Of a stretch of DNA of 64,000 nt, positions 54,622-63,609 are shown piece after piece (position 1 is the first letter of the stretch; each line of letters starts with the position of its first letter). Under the pieces are notes generated by a model. It had not been told where the DNA came from, searched no databases, and was given only the letters and a program-made list of their open reading frames with translations. The position numbers and the translations under genes are program-made. Source of the stretch: Flavobacteriales bacterium (GTDB lineage Bacteria > Bacteroidota > Bacteroidia > Flavobacteriales > BACL11); assembly GCA_028122735.1 (NCBI GenBank), contig JAOHSR010000001.1, positions 79,711-143,710 of the forward strand, written 5' to 3'.

Positions 54622-55452
54622 TTATTCGTAATTACAACCATTTGTGTCATTATTTAATCTAAACGAGATAGTAATTCCACTATAATAGTACCAGTCATCT
54701 TTTAACTCATTACCCCTTTGTTCATCTTTACTATGAGTATATGTAGGGTCAGACATTTCTATATTTGAAGCTCCAAATTCAGTTGGTGTTCCAGGATATG
54801 TAGTGCTTACATCATCTAAATAGTCGGTATATGTTTTTCGTGCACTAAAGGAAAAAATGATATTGAGGTTGTCATTTAGTGAGATTTTTACCCCTCCCCC
54901 CATTGGAATTGCAATCTGTGTTCTAGAATATTTCTTTCTATCTGGATATGCTGTAGTTCCCTGTCCTTCTGTTCCAAGCGGCTGGAGATCTACCCATTGA
55001 CCATTGGAGTTTTCAGCTTGAGGATTAAAGTTATATATTGATATTCCACTAAAAATAAAAGGTGTCCAATCATATAACACACTTCCCACTTCATAAGGAA
55101 GAAAGTTAAATTCAATTTGGGATGAAAGCTCTTGGATTGAGCTTTTAAAATGTAGTCCTCTATCTAAGCGGATAATATCATCTGATTCTCTGTCATCAGC
55201 ATCGATTTTTAGTAGTGAAATTTCTGCTTTTAATGAAAATCTCCTATCAATATTTCTTCTTATTGTAAAGCTTGCAGCCGGATTTGCAGAATTGAAGTGA
55301 TTACTATTTAAATCACCTGTATAATAAGAAAGACCACCTTTAATTCCAAGCTCAGTATTTGGTTTGAAAAGTTGAGAAGATACAGTTTTTGGAAAAAAAC
55401 AAATACATATTAATAGCAAAGTTGATTTAAGTACATGATTTAATTCAGTCAT
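54622..55452 (-). CDS. DUF6089 family outer membrane protein
   Basis: 276 residues with a signal peptide (to about residue 26, ending SSQ). The mature part has alternating beta-strand pattern and 'LGIKGGLSYYTGDLN', as in the DUF6089 family next to uppS/bamA in many Bacteroidota. It is probably an eight-stranded outer membrane barrel. Function unknown. Confidence 0.85.
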   Translation of the reverse strand: MTELNHVLKSTLLLICICFFPKTVSSQLFKPNTELGIKGGLSYYTGDLNSNHFNSANPAASFTIRRNIDRRFSLKAEISLLKIDADDRESDDIIRLDRGLHFKSSIQELSSQIEFNFLPYEVGSVLYDWTPFIFSGISIYNFNPQAENSNGQWVDLQPLGTEGQGTTAYPDRKKYSRTQIAIPMGGGVKISLNDNLNIIFSFSARKTYTDYLDDVSTTYPGTPTEFGASNIEMSDPTYTHSKDEQRGNELKDDWYYYSGITISFRLNNDTNGCNYE

Positions 55453-55512
55453 TTTCTTATAAGGAAGATGTTTTACAAATATAATTTTTATCGATTGTTT
55501 TATAAAGAATTA

Positions 55513-56391
55513 TTAATTTCTTTTATCACTTCCCCACATTAATTTACTTCTAATAGTAGATGTAAACGTATTTCCTTGGGGTTCAATTAAATTTATTCTA
55601 AAATTGGCTTTTTTTATTGTTAGCTCTTCTGATGAGTCAAATGCTCTAGAACAGGAGTCTAAAGCAACAAGAGCTAATTGATCTCTATCTTCAACTTTTA
55701 GCTTTATAATACTATTGTCATTAATAATTATCGGCCTTACATTTAAATTATGAGGAGCAATTGGAGTTATGATAATGTTGTTTGTTCCAGGAGAAATTAT
55801 TGGACCACCACAACTTAGAGAATATCCGGTAGAGCCTGTAGGAGTAGAGATTATTAAACCATCTGCCCAATACGTATTTAAAAATTCGTCATCTACAAAA
55901 GTGTCAATTTTCACCATTGAAGAGGTGTCTTTTTTTAACACAGCAACTTCATTAAGAGCAAAGTTTTTGTTTTTAAAAAGATTATTTGTTGATGAAAGAG
56001 TGAGTAGTGTACGTCTATTAATATTATAGTTGTTAGCTAAAACATCATTAACCGCTTTATCAATTTGATCAGGCGCTACACTCGAGATAAAACCAAGTCT
56101 TCCTGTATTAATTCCTAATATAGGAATGTTACTATCTCTTACATATGATACTGCATTAAGTAGTGTTCCGTCACCACCAATACTAAATAAAACATCTGCT
56201 TTGTTTTTTAAATCATCATGGTTGGTAAATGTGAAAACATCATTTTTAAAGCGCAATCTATCTTCGAGATAATTATAGAAAAATTGTTCTACATAAATTT
56301 TTACATTTTCAGCTTCTAATTTATTAATTAGATGTTGAATGTATTTGTTGAAATTTTCAGAAAAATTTGTTCCAAAAAGTGCTATTTTCAT
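55513..56391 (-). CDS. nadK: NAD kinase
   Basis: 292 residues; makes NADP from NAD with ATP or polyphosphate. Motifs are 'FSIGGDGTLLNAV' (about 71-83) with the GGDGT loop, 'NTGRLGFIS', 'ADGLIISTPTGSTGYSLSCGGPI' and 'ITPIAPHNLNVRP'. It overlaps the upstream Omp85-like gene by 4 bases (ATGA). Confidence 0.96.
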   Translation of the reverse strand: MKIALFGTNFSENFNKYIQHLINKLEAENVKIYVEQFFYNYLEDRLRFKNDVFTFTNHDDLKNKADVLFSIGGDGTLLNAVSYVRDSNIPILGINTGRLGFISSVAPDQIDKAVNDVLANNYNINRRTLLTLSSTNNLFKNKNFALNEVAVLKKDTSSMVKIDTFVDDEFLNTYWADGLIISTPTGSTGYSLSCGGPIISPGTNNIIITPIAPHNLNVRPIIINDNSIIKLKVEDRDQLALVALDSCSRAFDSSEELTIKKANFRINLIEPQGNTFTSTIRSKLMWGSDKRN

Positions 56392-57821
56392 TTTTTATTT
56401 GTTTCTCCAAATGGGTTCGAAAAGTGTAAAAATACTCCTTTTTCACCTAATTCATTTATAGAAAATTCAATTCTTAACATCTTATCATAATAGGTTACGT
56501 AATCAATACTAAAGCCTCTTCCCCATAGAAGTGTGTTTTCTAGAGAATTTTGATTGTAATTATGCCTGATATTAGTATATCCAAGATCAGAAAAAACAGT
56601 AGCATAAATTGAGAAGTGAGCCTTGTTGAATTGCTTTCTTTTAATATATTGAAGGTTAATTTTTTTATTTTCTATTAAAATTAATTTTAATGCAGTTTTT
56701 GACAAATAAAAATCTTTTCCATCAACAACGTAAAACTCATATCCTCTTACATAATCTTCAAATCCAAGTGTTTGATTTGCAAAATAAGCGAGCTCATCTG
56801 CATTACTAATTCTAGATTTAAGGCTTGATCCTAAAATAAATCTATTTGAGAAGTGCCTGTGTTTTTCTAATTGAAAACTAATTTCATAATGATTAATAGG
56901 GCTTTTAAAAGCAATATTTTTAGAAATCTCAATATCAAAATAATTTCCATTAGTTGGATAAATATTACTGTTTCTATTTTCATGAATAAGTTGATAGCTT
57001 ATTTTTCCAAAACTACCTTTATCATTTGTATTAAGTAGATAGTTTGGGTTTCTGAAAATTATCTCAGTATTAACTTTTGTTGAATGATAATCAAAATTTA
57101 TTTTGTGTTTTGTTTTTAAATTTTTTCTATATATAAACTCAATATTGAGAAGCATTTCGTTAGAGGAAAAAGAATTATCATCTTCAAAATACACTAACTC
57201 ATTATTAATTGTTTGATAAAACGTTTTTTTCCTTCTAAAAAACTCAAGATGCGTATTTATTCCAAGAGTTTTTTGTTTATTCATATTTGGTGTCTCGAAC
57301 CTTAGCATGTAGTGCTCTTTAAATCCTTTTCTGAATTTGAGCATTAGTAGTTCATTTTGACCTCTAAAGTTTTCGATATTTAGAAATAACCCATAATTAA
57401 GTCTTGAGAAGTCAGAATAATTGCTGCTTTTAAATTCGTCCCACCAAACATTGAAGTTTCTTTCTGAAATTTCAAGTATTGGATATGGCCAAATGTACCA
57501 TCTCTCTGTTACTTCAATTAAGATTATTATATTTTTTTCGTTTACGGTATTACTAATTGTAATGAAGTTAAAAAGGTTAAGATTTGTTAAGTTAACTTTA
57601 CTTTCAGCCTCTATTTTTTTTAGTTTGGCAATATCTATTAGATCACCTTTTTTAAAACTTAACTCTCTTAAGATTATAGATTCCTTTGTGATTTTATTAC
57701 CTGTAATAATGATTTTTGATATTTGATGCTCTTTAGTTTCTGTAGATATATCATTATTACTTAAACATATATTTATATTAACTGTCAATAAACAAATAAA
57801 AATTGCTATTAACTTGTTCAT
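56388..57821 (-). CDS. Omp85-superfamily protein with one POTRA domain
   Basis: 477 residues: signal peptide 1-21, one POTRA domain (about 30-105, 'KIIITGNKITKESIILRELSFKKGD'), then a barrel of about 370 residues. It contains an NPFG-type end rather than the Phe typical of BamA. It is half the size of BamA at 51354 and carries only one POTRA. Patatin-fused Omp85 proteins are larger and differ; TamA has three POTRA. This may be a second, special-purpose insertase or secretion porin. It sits first in the operon before nadK. Confidence 0.75.
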   Translation of the reverse strand: MNKLIAIFICLLTVNINICLSNNDISTETKEHQISKIIITGNKITKESIILRELSFKKGDLIDIAKLKKIEAESKVNLTNLNLFNFITISNTVNEKNIIILIEVTERWYIWPYPILEISERNFNVWWDEFKSSNYSDFSRLNYGLFLNIENFRGQNELLMLKFRKGFKEHYMLRFETPNMNKQKTLGINTHLEFFRRKKTFYQTINNELVYFEDDNSFSSNEMLLNIEFIYRKNLKTKHKINFDYHSTKVNTEIIFRNPNYLLNTNDKGSFGKISYQLIHENRNSNIYPTNGNYFDIEISKNIAFKSPINHYEISFQLEKHRHFSNRFILGSSLKSRISNADELAYFANQTLGFEDYVRGYEFYVVDGKDFYLSKTALKLILIENKKINLQYIKRKQFNKAHFSIYATVFSDLGYTNIRHNYNQNSLENTLLWGRGFSIDYVTYYDKMLRIEFSINELGEKGVFLHFSNPFGETNKK

Positions 57822-57887
57822 TAATTCTTTGTTGATTTTGAAAGAGTCATAATTAATTTTTATAAAAAGTAATTATTTTTTAAATAG

Positions 57888-57895
57888 CAAACATA
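57888..57895 (-). promoter_or_regulatory. -7 element for the Omp85-like operon
   Basis: Exact TAnnTTTG (TATGTTTG on the minus strand) about 67 bases upstream of the start; shares the divergent region with the pdxJ element. Confidence 0.4.
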
Positions 57896-57903
57896 CTATT
57901 TTT

Positions 57904-57911
57904 TACATTTG
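57904..57911 (+). promoter_or_regulatory. -7 element for pdxJ
   Basis: Exact TAnnTTTG (TACATTTG) about 18 bases upstream of the pdxJ ATG, back to back with the minus-strand element at 57888-57895. Confidence 0.45.
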
Positions 57912-57928
57912 TTAAATAAGTTTTTGAG

Positions 57929-58639
57929 ATGACTAAACTGAGTGTTAATATTAATAAAATTGCAACTTTAAGAAATGCTAGAGGAGGTGATTTCCCAAAT
58001 GTTTTAAAAGCAGCAGTTGATTGCCAGGCTTTTGGAGCTGATGGGATTACAGTTCATCCAAGACCAGATCAAAGACATATTACTAAGAAAGATGCATTTG
58101 ATCTTAAAGGCGTAATTACAACAGAATATAATATTGAGGGCTATCCTTCTAAAGATTTTATTGAAATGGTTTTAGAGATATCTCCTGATCAAGTAACACT
58201 TGTTCCGGACGCTGTTGATGTAATCACATCAGACAGTGGTTGGGATACTATAACACATAATTCATTTTTAAAAGAAATAATTACAGAGTTTAAGGCAAAC
58301 GGTATTAGAACTTCAATTTTTGTTAATCCTGAAGTCAAAATAATTGAAGGGGCCAAATTATGTGGAACTGATAGAATAGAGTTATATACAGAAGATTATG
58401 CATCTAGATATTCTGTTGATAAAAATCAAGCCATTTTCCCATATTTGGCCGCAGCTGAAAAAGCTCTTGAGTATGACCTTAAAATTAATGCTGGTCATGA
58501 TTTAAATCTTAATAATCTAGGTTTTTTTGTGGATAACATTAATCATGTATCAGAGGTCTCTATAGGTCATGCCTTGATCTCAGATGCCATTTATCTAGGT
58601 CTTGAAAATACAATACAAATGTATAAACGATTATTATGA
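57929..58639 (+). CDS. pdxJ: Pyridoxine 5'-phosphate synthase
   Basis: 236 residues; joins 1-deoxyxylulose-5-phosphate with aminoacetone phosphate to form PNP in vitamin B6 synthesis. TIM-barrel motifs are 'LSVNINKIATLRNARGGDFPNVL', 'GADGITVHPRPDQRHI' and 'LEINAGHDL'-like 'LKINAGHDLNL'. Length matches the family. Overlaps the alpha/beta hydrolase by 4 bases. Confidence 0.97.
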   Translation: MTKLSVNINKIATLRNARGGDFPNVLKAAVDCQAFGADGITVHPRPDQRHITKKDAFDLKGVITTEYNIEGYPSKDFIEMVLEISPDQVTLVPDAVDVITSDSGWDTITHNSFLKEIITEFKANGIRTSIFVNPEVKIIEGAKLCGTDRIELYTEDYASRYSVDKNQAIFPYLAAAEKALEYDLKINAGHDLNLNNLGFFVDNINHVSEVSIGHALISDAIYLGLENTIQMYKRLL

Positions 58640-59424
58640 TGTTTTCTAGAATTTATGGTAAAGGGCAAGCGGTTATTATTATACATGGCCTTTTTGGAAT
58701 GAGTGATAACTGGAATTCAATTGGAAAAAAAATATCTGACAATTTTAATGTACATATTATTGACTTAAGGAATCATGGTAGGTCTTTTCATAATAATAAT
58801 TTTTCATACCATGATATGTCTAATGATCTGCAAGAATATCTGTTTCAACATAATATTCAAAAACCAATTTTAATAGGCCATTCCCTTGGGGGAAAAGTAG
58901 CTATGGATTTTTGTTTTAAAAACGCAGAAAAAGTGAAAGGACTAATTGTTGTTGATATAGCGCCTAAAACTTATAATGTTGATTTTCATAATAAACTGTT
59001 AAATATTCTCAATAGTTTGCCTATTAGTAATTATAATAGTAGAGATGAAATTGATAAAGTTCTTTCTAAATCTATTACTGAATTATCTATAAGATCTTTC
59101 TTAATGAAGAGTCTTTACAGAGATGGGGATAAAAGTTTTAATTGGCGATTTAATATAGAAGTTCTAAAAAAAGAGCTTAGTAATATTAAAAATGCAGATT
59201 TTTTAAATGGAGAGCTTACCCTTCCAACAGTTTTCATAAAAGGAGGTAATTCTAACTATATAAATTCTGTTGATGAGAGTTTGATTTCAAAGCATTTTAA
59301 AAATTCAAGAATAAGAGAAGTTGTTGGGGCAGGACATTGGGTTCATGCTGAAAAACCAAACCTTTTTTATGATGAGGTTATAACTTTTATAACTCAAGAA
59401 CTAGGTTGTCCATTGCAAAATTAA
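58636..59424 (+). CDS. Alpha/beta-fold hydrolase (YbfF-like)
   Basis: 262 residues. The nucleophile elbow is GHSLGGKVA with Ser near 83. The oxyanion segment is 'IIHGLFGMSDNWNSIG' (about 15-30), and the His is in 'GAGHWVHAEKP'. It matches the YbfF acyl-CoA/carboxylester hydrolase group. Two in-frame ATGs at 58636 and 58639 are equally possible starts. Its end overlaps the convergent metallohydrolase gene by 38 bases. Confidence 0.9.
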   Translation: MMFSRIYGKGQAVIIIHGLFGMSDNWNSIGKKISDNFNVHIIDLRNHGRSFHNNNFSYHDMSNDLQEYLFQHNIQKPILIGHSLGGKVAMDFCFKNAEKVKGLIVVDIAPKTYNVDFHNKLLNILNSLPISNYNSRDEIDKVLSKSITELSIRSFLMKSLYRDGDKSFNWRFNIEVLKKELSNIKNADFLNGELTLPTVFIKGGNSNYINSVDESLISKHFKNSRIREVVGAGHWVHAEKPNLFYDEVITFITQELGCPLQN

Positions 59425-60268
59425 AACCTAACTTTTTCACTTCGAATTGCTCTTTGCTTTCTTTAATTATAAGAGGATTAGTATGGTTAAGATGAGTGAA
59501 AAACACTTTTTGTTTATTTTGTTTTGATAAATCCTTAAAAAGCTTCATGCTTTCCTTTACAAATGGATGCGGTATTTTACTCATATCTCTACCAAGCTCA
59601 CCATCTTGATAAAATGTTCCATCAAGCAAAGCATAATCAACAATCTTTATCATTTCTATTATGTCTTTGTCCCACAGGTGCCACTTATCAATATCTGGTA
59701 TATACAATAGCTTTTTTTTCATTGTAGATACCAAATAACAAACTGTTTCAGAATATTCATCTCTATGAGGAACTAAAATTGGAGTAATACTAATTCGTGA
59801 ATTTAATTTTATAGTAAGCTCATTTTGGATTTTTTCTAATGTAATATTTTGAAGTTTTATTAATTGATCCCATGGGCCATTATTGCTTAAAAAGTCAAAC
59901 ATTCTCTGCATACAGTAAACTTTTATTTTCTTGCTCCCAATTACTTCTTGACCTAATTGAGCTAAGCCAAGATAGTGTCCGATGTGAGCGTGAGTTAAAA
60001 AAAATCCGTTAATTTTTTCTGATTTGCTTTTTTTATAAAGTTCATTTAGCTGTTCCTTTAAGTCGGGAGTTGCGTCAATTATCCATTGCTCTGAACTTAT
60101 GGGGTCTACAATTGCTATAGAGCTGACCCTAGTTGGTTTTTCATTTTTTAAAACAGCATTCTTACAGCATACTTTTTTGCAAATAGCCATTGGGTACCCA
60201 CCATCCTGAGCGCTACCAAGTATCATTATATATGGTTTCTTTAATCCTTCTTTTTTGTTTTTAAGCAT
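59387..60268 (-). CDS. PqqB-like metallo-beta-lactamase-fold hydrolase
   Basis: 293 residues. The N-terminal 'ILGSAQDGGYPMAICKKVCC' matches the PqqB group. The metal motif is 'FLTHAHIGHYLGL' (about 98-110), where HxHxDH reads HAHIGH with Gly instead of Asp. Further His are in 'VPHRDE', 'FTHLNHTN'. No pqqA, C, D or E is near, so a PQQ role is unlikely; it is more likely a Bacteroidota hydrolase of unknown substrate. It follows the GNAT gene by 17 bases. Confidence 0.8.
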   Translation of the reverse strand: MLKNKKEGLKKPYIMILGSAQDGGYPMAICKKVCCKNAVLKNEKPTRVSSIAIVDPISSEQWIIDATPDLKEQLNELYKKSKSEKINGFFLTHAHIGHYLGLAQLGQEVIGSKKIKVYCMQRMFDFLSNNGPWDQLIKLQNITLEKIQNELTIKLNSRISITPILVPHRDEYSETVCYLVSTMKKKLLYIPDIDKWHLWDKDIIEMIKIVDYALLDGTFYQDGELGRDMSKIPHPFVKESMKLFKDLSKQNKQKVFFTHLNHTNPLIIKESKEQFEVKKLGFNFAMDNLVLEL

Positions 60269-60285
60269 TATGATTCAAAAAGTTT

Positions 60286-60789
60286 TTATTTTATCAATTT
60301 TTCAAAACAATAATATTCGTTTTTATTTGGCTTTAAATAAATTTCTCCTAAAATTTTATATCCTAAATTCTTATAAAAATTGATAGCCTTTATATTAGTG
60401 TTGTAAGTGTCAAGTCTAATTGATTTTAATTTTTTCTTTGTCACTAATTTTTCTGCAAAAAGCATGAGTTTTTTTCCTGTACCTTTACTCCAATATCTTT
60501 TATCTACCGCGAGCCTATGAACAACTAAAAATAAGTCTTGCGTATCCTCCCAATTTATTGAAAGATAAGTTTTGTCTTGTTTATTATCAATATTTATTCC
60601 AGCAATAATTTTGTTTTTTTCTGTAAGTACATAAAATGTTTTGTTTTGAATGTCGTGCAGTATAATTTCTTTGTTTGGATATGTATTGTCCCATTGATCT
60701 ATGCCAATTTTAATCATTCCTACAACACAAGAACTGTACATCTTCATGATTTTCTCTATGTCATTTACATTGGCTTGTCTAATTGTCAT
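60286..60789 (-). CDS. GNAT-family acetyltransferase
   Basis: 167 residues with the acetyl-CoA site 'RLAVDKRYWSKGTGKKLM' (about 93-110, Q/RxxGxG/A type) and the end 'NFYKNLGYKILGEI'. The family acetylates amines of small molecules or proteins; the target is unknown. It overlaps the LuxE-like gene by 4 bases. Confidence 0.9.
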   Translation of the reverse strand: MTIRQANVNDIEKIMKMYSSCVVGMIKIGIDQWDNTYPNKEIILHDIQNKTFYVLTEKNKIIAGINIDNKQDKTYLSINWEDTQDLFLVVHRLAVDKRYWSKGTGKKLMLFAEKLVTKKKLKSIRLDTYNTNIKAINFYKNLGYKILGEIYLKPNKNEYYCFEKLIK

Positions 60790-61766
60790 TGTATTAAAAG
60801 ATTACATCCACGCATATCTGAATTTGATAGTCGACCATTAATTTTAAATTCATTCTGATTTAATTTAATTCCTAGATCGTCTGTAGCAATAAATGAGCAT
60901 GAGTTTAAATTTGCTAGATCAATAATATTCACCCCTCCTAATTTATTAAAACCTAGAATTGACAGTGGATCATTAATATCTCTAATTAATATATCCATCC
61001 AGCTTGGGCTAAGGAAAACCCCATCTTTTTTTGAATATGCCTGAGAGAGAAGCTCCGTCATCCCATATTCAGAGTGAATATGATTTAATCCAAAATCATC
61101 TTTAAGTATTTTGTGTAATTCCTCTTTTAGCATTTCCTTTCTTTTGCCTTTCATGCCGCCAGTTTCAATAACTATTGTATTTTTTAATTTTTGAGGATAT
61201 TTTTTTCCGAAATCTAAAAGGGCATATGAAACACCTATTAAAATTGTATTTGTTTTGCTAGACTCTAATATTTTTAATGATTTATTAAGTTCTTGGAAAT
61301 TATTATTGTAGAAACCACTAAGTTTATTTTGGCTGATATTTATTAATTCATTTATCATATAAATTAATGAAGAATCTCCATTTTCTTCATAAGATGGGAG
61401 TAGGCCAATTATACATGTGTCTTCAATTTTATGATATTGTTGTAAAAAATTATTGACAAAACTTTTTTTATAAAGCTCTAAATCAGCCACATAGTGACTG
61501 CTTCTAGCTCCGCTAGTACCACTGCTTTTAAAAATTAATTTATGATTAAGATTATTTAAAATAATTTTACTTGTTTTAAAAAAACTAATTGGTAAAAAAG
61601 GAATTTCTCTTATTGAAGTTGGTTTTTTCCCTTTTAAAATAAAGCTCGAATATTCTGAGTAAAAATTATTGTTTTTGTTTTGATAATCAAATATTTTTAA
61701 AGCTAATTCCTCAAAATTACTTCGTGATTTTATTTCAAATATTTCATTTGTTTCAAATGATTTCAT
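60786..61766 (-). CDS. LuxE-like acyl-protein synthetase / acyltransferase
   Basis: 326 residues resembling LuxE and the PaaK branch of adenylate-forming enzymes. 'FLPISFFKTSKI' and 'KSSGTSGARSSHYV' (about 84-97) give the phosphate-binding loop, and 'HSEYGMTELLSQAYS' (about 228-242) the adenylate motif. LuxE activates fatty acids; here no lux genes are present. It sits between a glycosyltransferase and a GNAT enzyme, as in gene clusters for acylated surface glycolipids or polyketide-like products. Confidence 0.82.
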   Translation of the reverse strand: MKSFETNEIFEIKSRSNFEELALKIFDYQNKNNNFYSEYSSFILKGKKPTSIREIPFLPISFFKTSKIILNNLNHKLIFKSSGTSGARSSHYVADLELYKKSFVNNFLQQYHKIEDTCIIGLLPSYEENGDSSLIYMINELINISQNKLSGFYNNNFQELNKSLKILESSKTNTILIGVSYALLDFGKKYPQKLKNTIVIETGGMKGKRKEMLKEELHKILKDDFGLNHIHSEYGMTELLSQAYSKKDGVFLSPSWMDILIRDINDPLSILGFNKLGGVNIIDLANLNSCSFIATDDLGIKLNQNEFKINGRLSNSDMRGCNLLIQ

Positions 61767-61771
61767 ACTTA

Positions 61772-62824
61772 TTATTTATTAAAAATATTCAGCAACGTAT
61801 TCCAGTTAGTATCCTCATTTCTTTCTTTTATGTTTTGAAATTTTTGAGTGGTTACAATCAGATTTTTTAAAATGATTTCATTTTGATTGATAGATTTAAA
61901 GTATCTAGATTCTGATAAATATTTGGATAAATATTCTTGCTCTGTTTGTCCTGGCGTTGGTATAAGTACTGCGTTTTTTTGAAGTTTAAACAAGTCCATT
62001 ATAGTAGAATAACCAGCCCTACATATTATCAGTCTTGATTCTATCATTGCTAAGTTTAATTCCTCTGATGAAAGATGAGACTTAATTGTTAAGTTATTTA
62101 TTTTGTCAGTATATTTTTTTTCTGGTTTTCCTTGTAGTAGGAGTGATTTATTCTTGTGAAGTTTTAATTCTCTTATAAGATTTTTTTCTAAAATTGATCT
62201 TTGGGGTTCAGGGCCAGATATTATTGCTAGAATATCATATTTTATTTCACTTCTCTTTTTTGTAAACCTAGATAAAGGACCAATATATTTGTAATTTATT
62301 GTTGTATTTGTGGTATGTGATAATTTCCCTGCAATACCATTTGTTTTAAAATCTGGGACCCAACATTCAGAGAACTTATCGATTAGTTTATGGTTTATTT
62401 TGTTAATAAAGCTACTAAATATAGGAGCTTGAATCTCAAGCTGATGCGTAATAAATACTGAAGGTATTTCTTTTGAATATATTCCATATCTATTGTCTGA
62501 AATTATTCCATCAATTTTAAAGTCATTTATTATTGATTTTAGTTGAGCGTGTTCTTTTTTGATGCTTAATAAGATTTTTGGTATTTGAATTAAAATAGAA
62601 ATAGCCATTGGAAGGAATGAGTAGTATTTAATATTATAATCATCTATTTTAATAAAGTCTTGATTTGGAAATTCTTGAATTAATAATTTTAATGATCTAC
62701 CAGAAGAAGCTATAATAACATTGAAATTATGTTCCTGTAATTTTCTAATAATGGGAATACATCTTGTAGCATGTCCAATACCCCAGTTTAAAGGAGCAAC
62801 AAGAATATTTTTTTTTAATTTCAT
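61772..62824 (-). CDS. MurG-like (family 28) glycosyltransferase
   Basis: 350 residues with the N-terminal 'NILVAPLNWGIGHATRCIPII' (glycine loop of GT-B enzymes), and a C-terminal 'LVICRAGYSTIMDLFKLQKNAVLIPTPGQTEQEYLS' that matches the UDP-sugar site of MurG-type transferases. It is not MurG itself, since the lengths and N-terminus differ. It begins the four-gene minus-strand cluster, 5 bases before the LuxE-like gene. Confidence 0.85.
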   Translation of the reverse strand: MKLKKNILVAPLNWGIGHATRCIPIIRKLQEHNFNVIIASSGRSLKLLIQEFPNQDFIKIDDYNIKYYSFLPMAISILIQIPKILLSIKKEHAQLKSIINDFKIDGIISDNRYGIYSKEIPSVFITHQLEIQAPIFSSFINKINHKLIDKFSECWVPDFKTNGIAGKLSHTTNTTINYKYIGPLSRFTKKRSEIKYDILAIISGPEPQRSILEKNLIRELKLHKNKSLLLQGKPEKKYTDKINNLTIKSHLSSEELNLAMIESRLIICRAGYSTIMDLFKLQKNAVLIPTPGQTEQEYLSKYLSESRYFKSINQNEIILKNLIVTTQKFQNIKERNEDTNWNTLLNIFNK

Positions 62825-62848
62825 TTAACGAAAATACTTAAAAGACTA

Positions 62849-62856
62849 TATTTTTG
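62849..62856 (+). promoter_or_regulatory. -7 element for trmB
   Basis: Exact TAnnTTTG (TATTTTTG). It covers the TTG at 62854, so the start used must be downstream, at 62875. Confidence 0.45.
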
Positions 62857-62874
62857 TTCAAAATATTTTTTCAA

Positions 62875-63543
62875 TTGGCTAAAAATAAACTAAAAAAATT
62901 TGCTGAGCTTAAAACTTTGGCGCATGTAATTGAACCACCTATTGATGAACCTAATAAATCTTTTGATTTAAAAGGGCAATGGAGTAGAGATTTTTTTAAA
63001 AATGAGAATCCAATTACATTAGAACTTGGTTGTGGTAGGGGGGAATATACAGTTGCCTTAGCAAAAAAATTTCCTCAAAAAAATTTTATTGGCATAGATG
63101 TTAAAGGATCTAGAATTTGGTCGGGAGCTAAGGAGTCGCAAGAAAATAAATTAACCAATGTTGGTTTTTTAAGAACTAGAGTTGATTTGATTCAAAAATA
63201 TTTTTCTAAAAATGAAATTGATGAGATTTGGATTACATTTCCAGACCCCCAATTGAAAAGGTCCAGATTGAAAAAAAGATTAACTCATCCAAAATTTCTT
63301 AATTTATATAATCAGATTTTAAAGCCTAATTCTGTCATTCATTTAAAAACAGATAGTCAGTTTTTTCACGGATTTACTTTAGGAGTAATTTCAGGTGAGG
63401 GGCATATATTAAAGGATTCAACAAATGATTTATATGCCTCTGAAGTTCAAAGAGATAATTTAGATATTAAAACTTATTATGAAAAAATTTTTCTAAAAAA
63501 AGGGATGTCTATTACTTATTTAAAATTTATTTTAAATTATTGA
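62875..63543 (+). CDS. trmB: tRNA (guanine-N7)-methyltransferase
   Basis: 222 residues from a TTG start at 62875, which gives the family-typical N-terminus 'AKNKLKKFAEL'; a TTG at 62854 would fall within the -7 element. SAM motifs are 'LELGCGRGEYTVALA' and 'FIGIDVKGSRIW'; the tRNA-binding part has 'WITFPDPQLKRSRLKKRLTHPKFL'. It makes m7G46 in tRNA. The frame ends 66 bases before mrp. Confidence 0.95.
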   Translation: MAKNKLKKFAELKTLAHVIEPPIDEPNKSFDLKGQWSRDFFKNENPITLELGCGRGEYTVALAKKFPQKNFIGIDVKGSRIWSGAKESQENKLTNVGFLRTRVDLIQKYFSKNEIDEIWITFPDPQLKRSRLKKRLTHPKFLNLYNQILKPNSVIHLKTDSQFFHGFTLGVISGEGHILKDSTNDLYASEVQRDNLDIKTYYEKIFLKKGMSITYLKFILNY

Positions 63544-63583
63544 TTAAAAAAACTATAGCTTATACTATCAGCTATTAATAATT

Positions 63584-63591
63584 TATATTTG
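63584..63591 (+). promoter_or_regulatory. -7 element for mrp
   Basis: Exact TAnnTTTG (TATATTTG) followed by CA, 18 bases upstream of the TTG start. Confidence 0.5.
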
Positions 63592-63609
63592 CATATACAA
63601 TTATACCCT

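Noticed and set aside
59387-60268. PQQ biosynthesis assignment from the PqqB-like protein
   Set aside because: No pqqA, C, D or E genes are near and the metal motif is altered, so PQQ synthesis is not supported.
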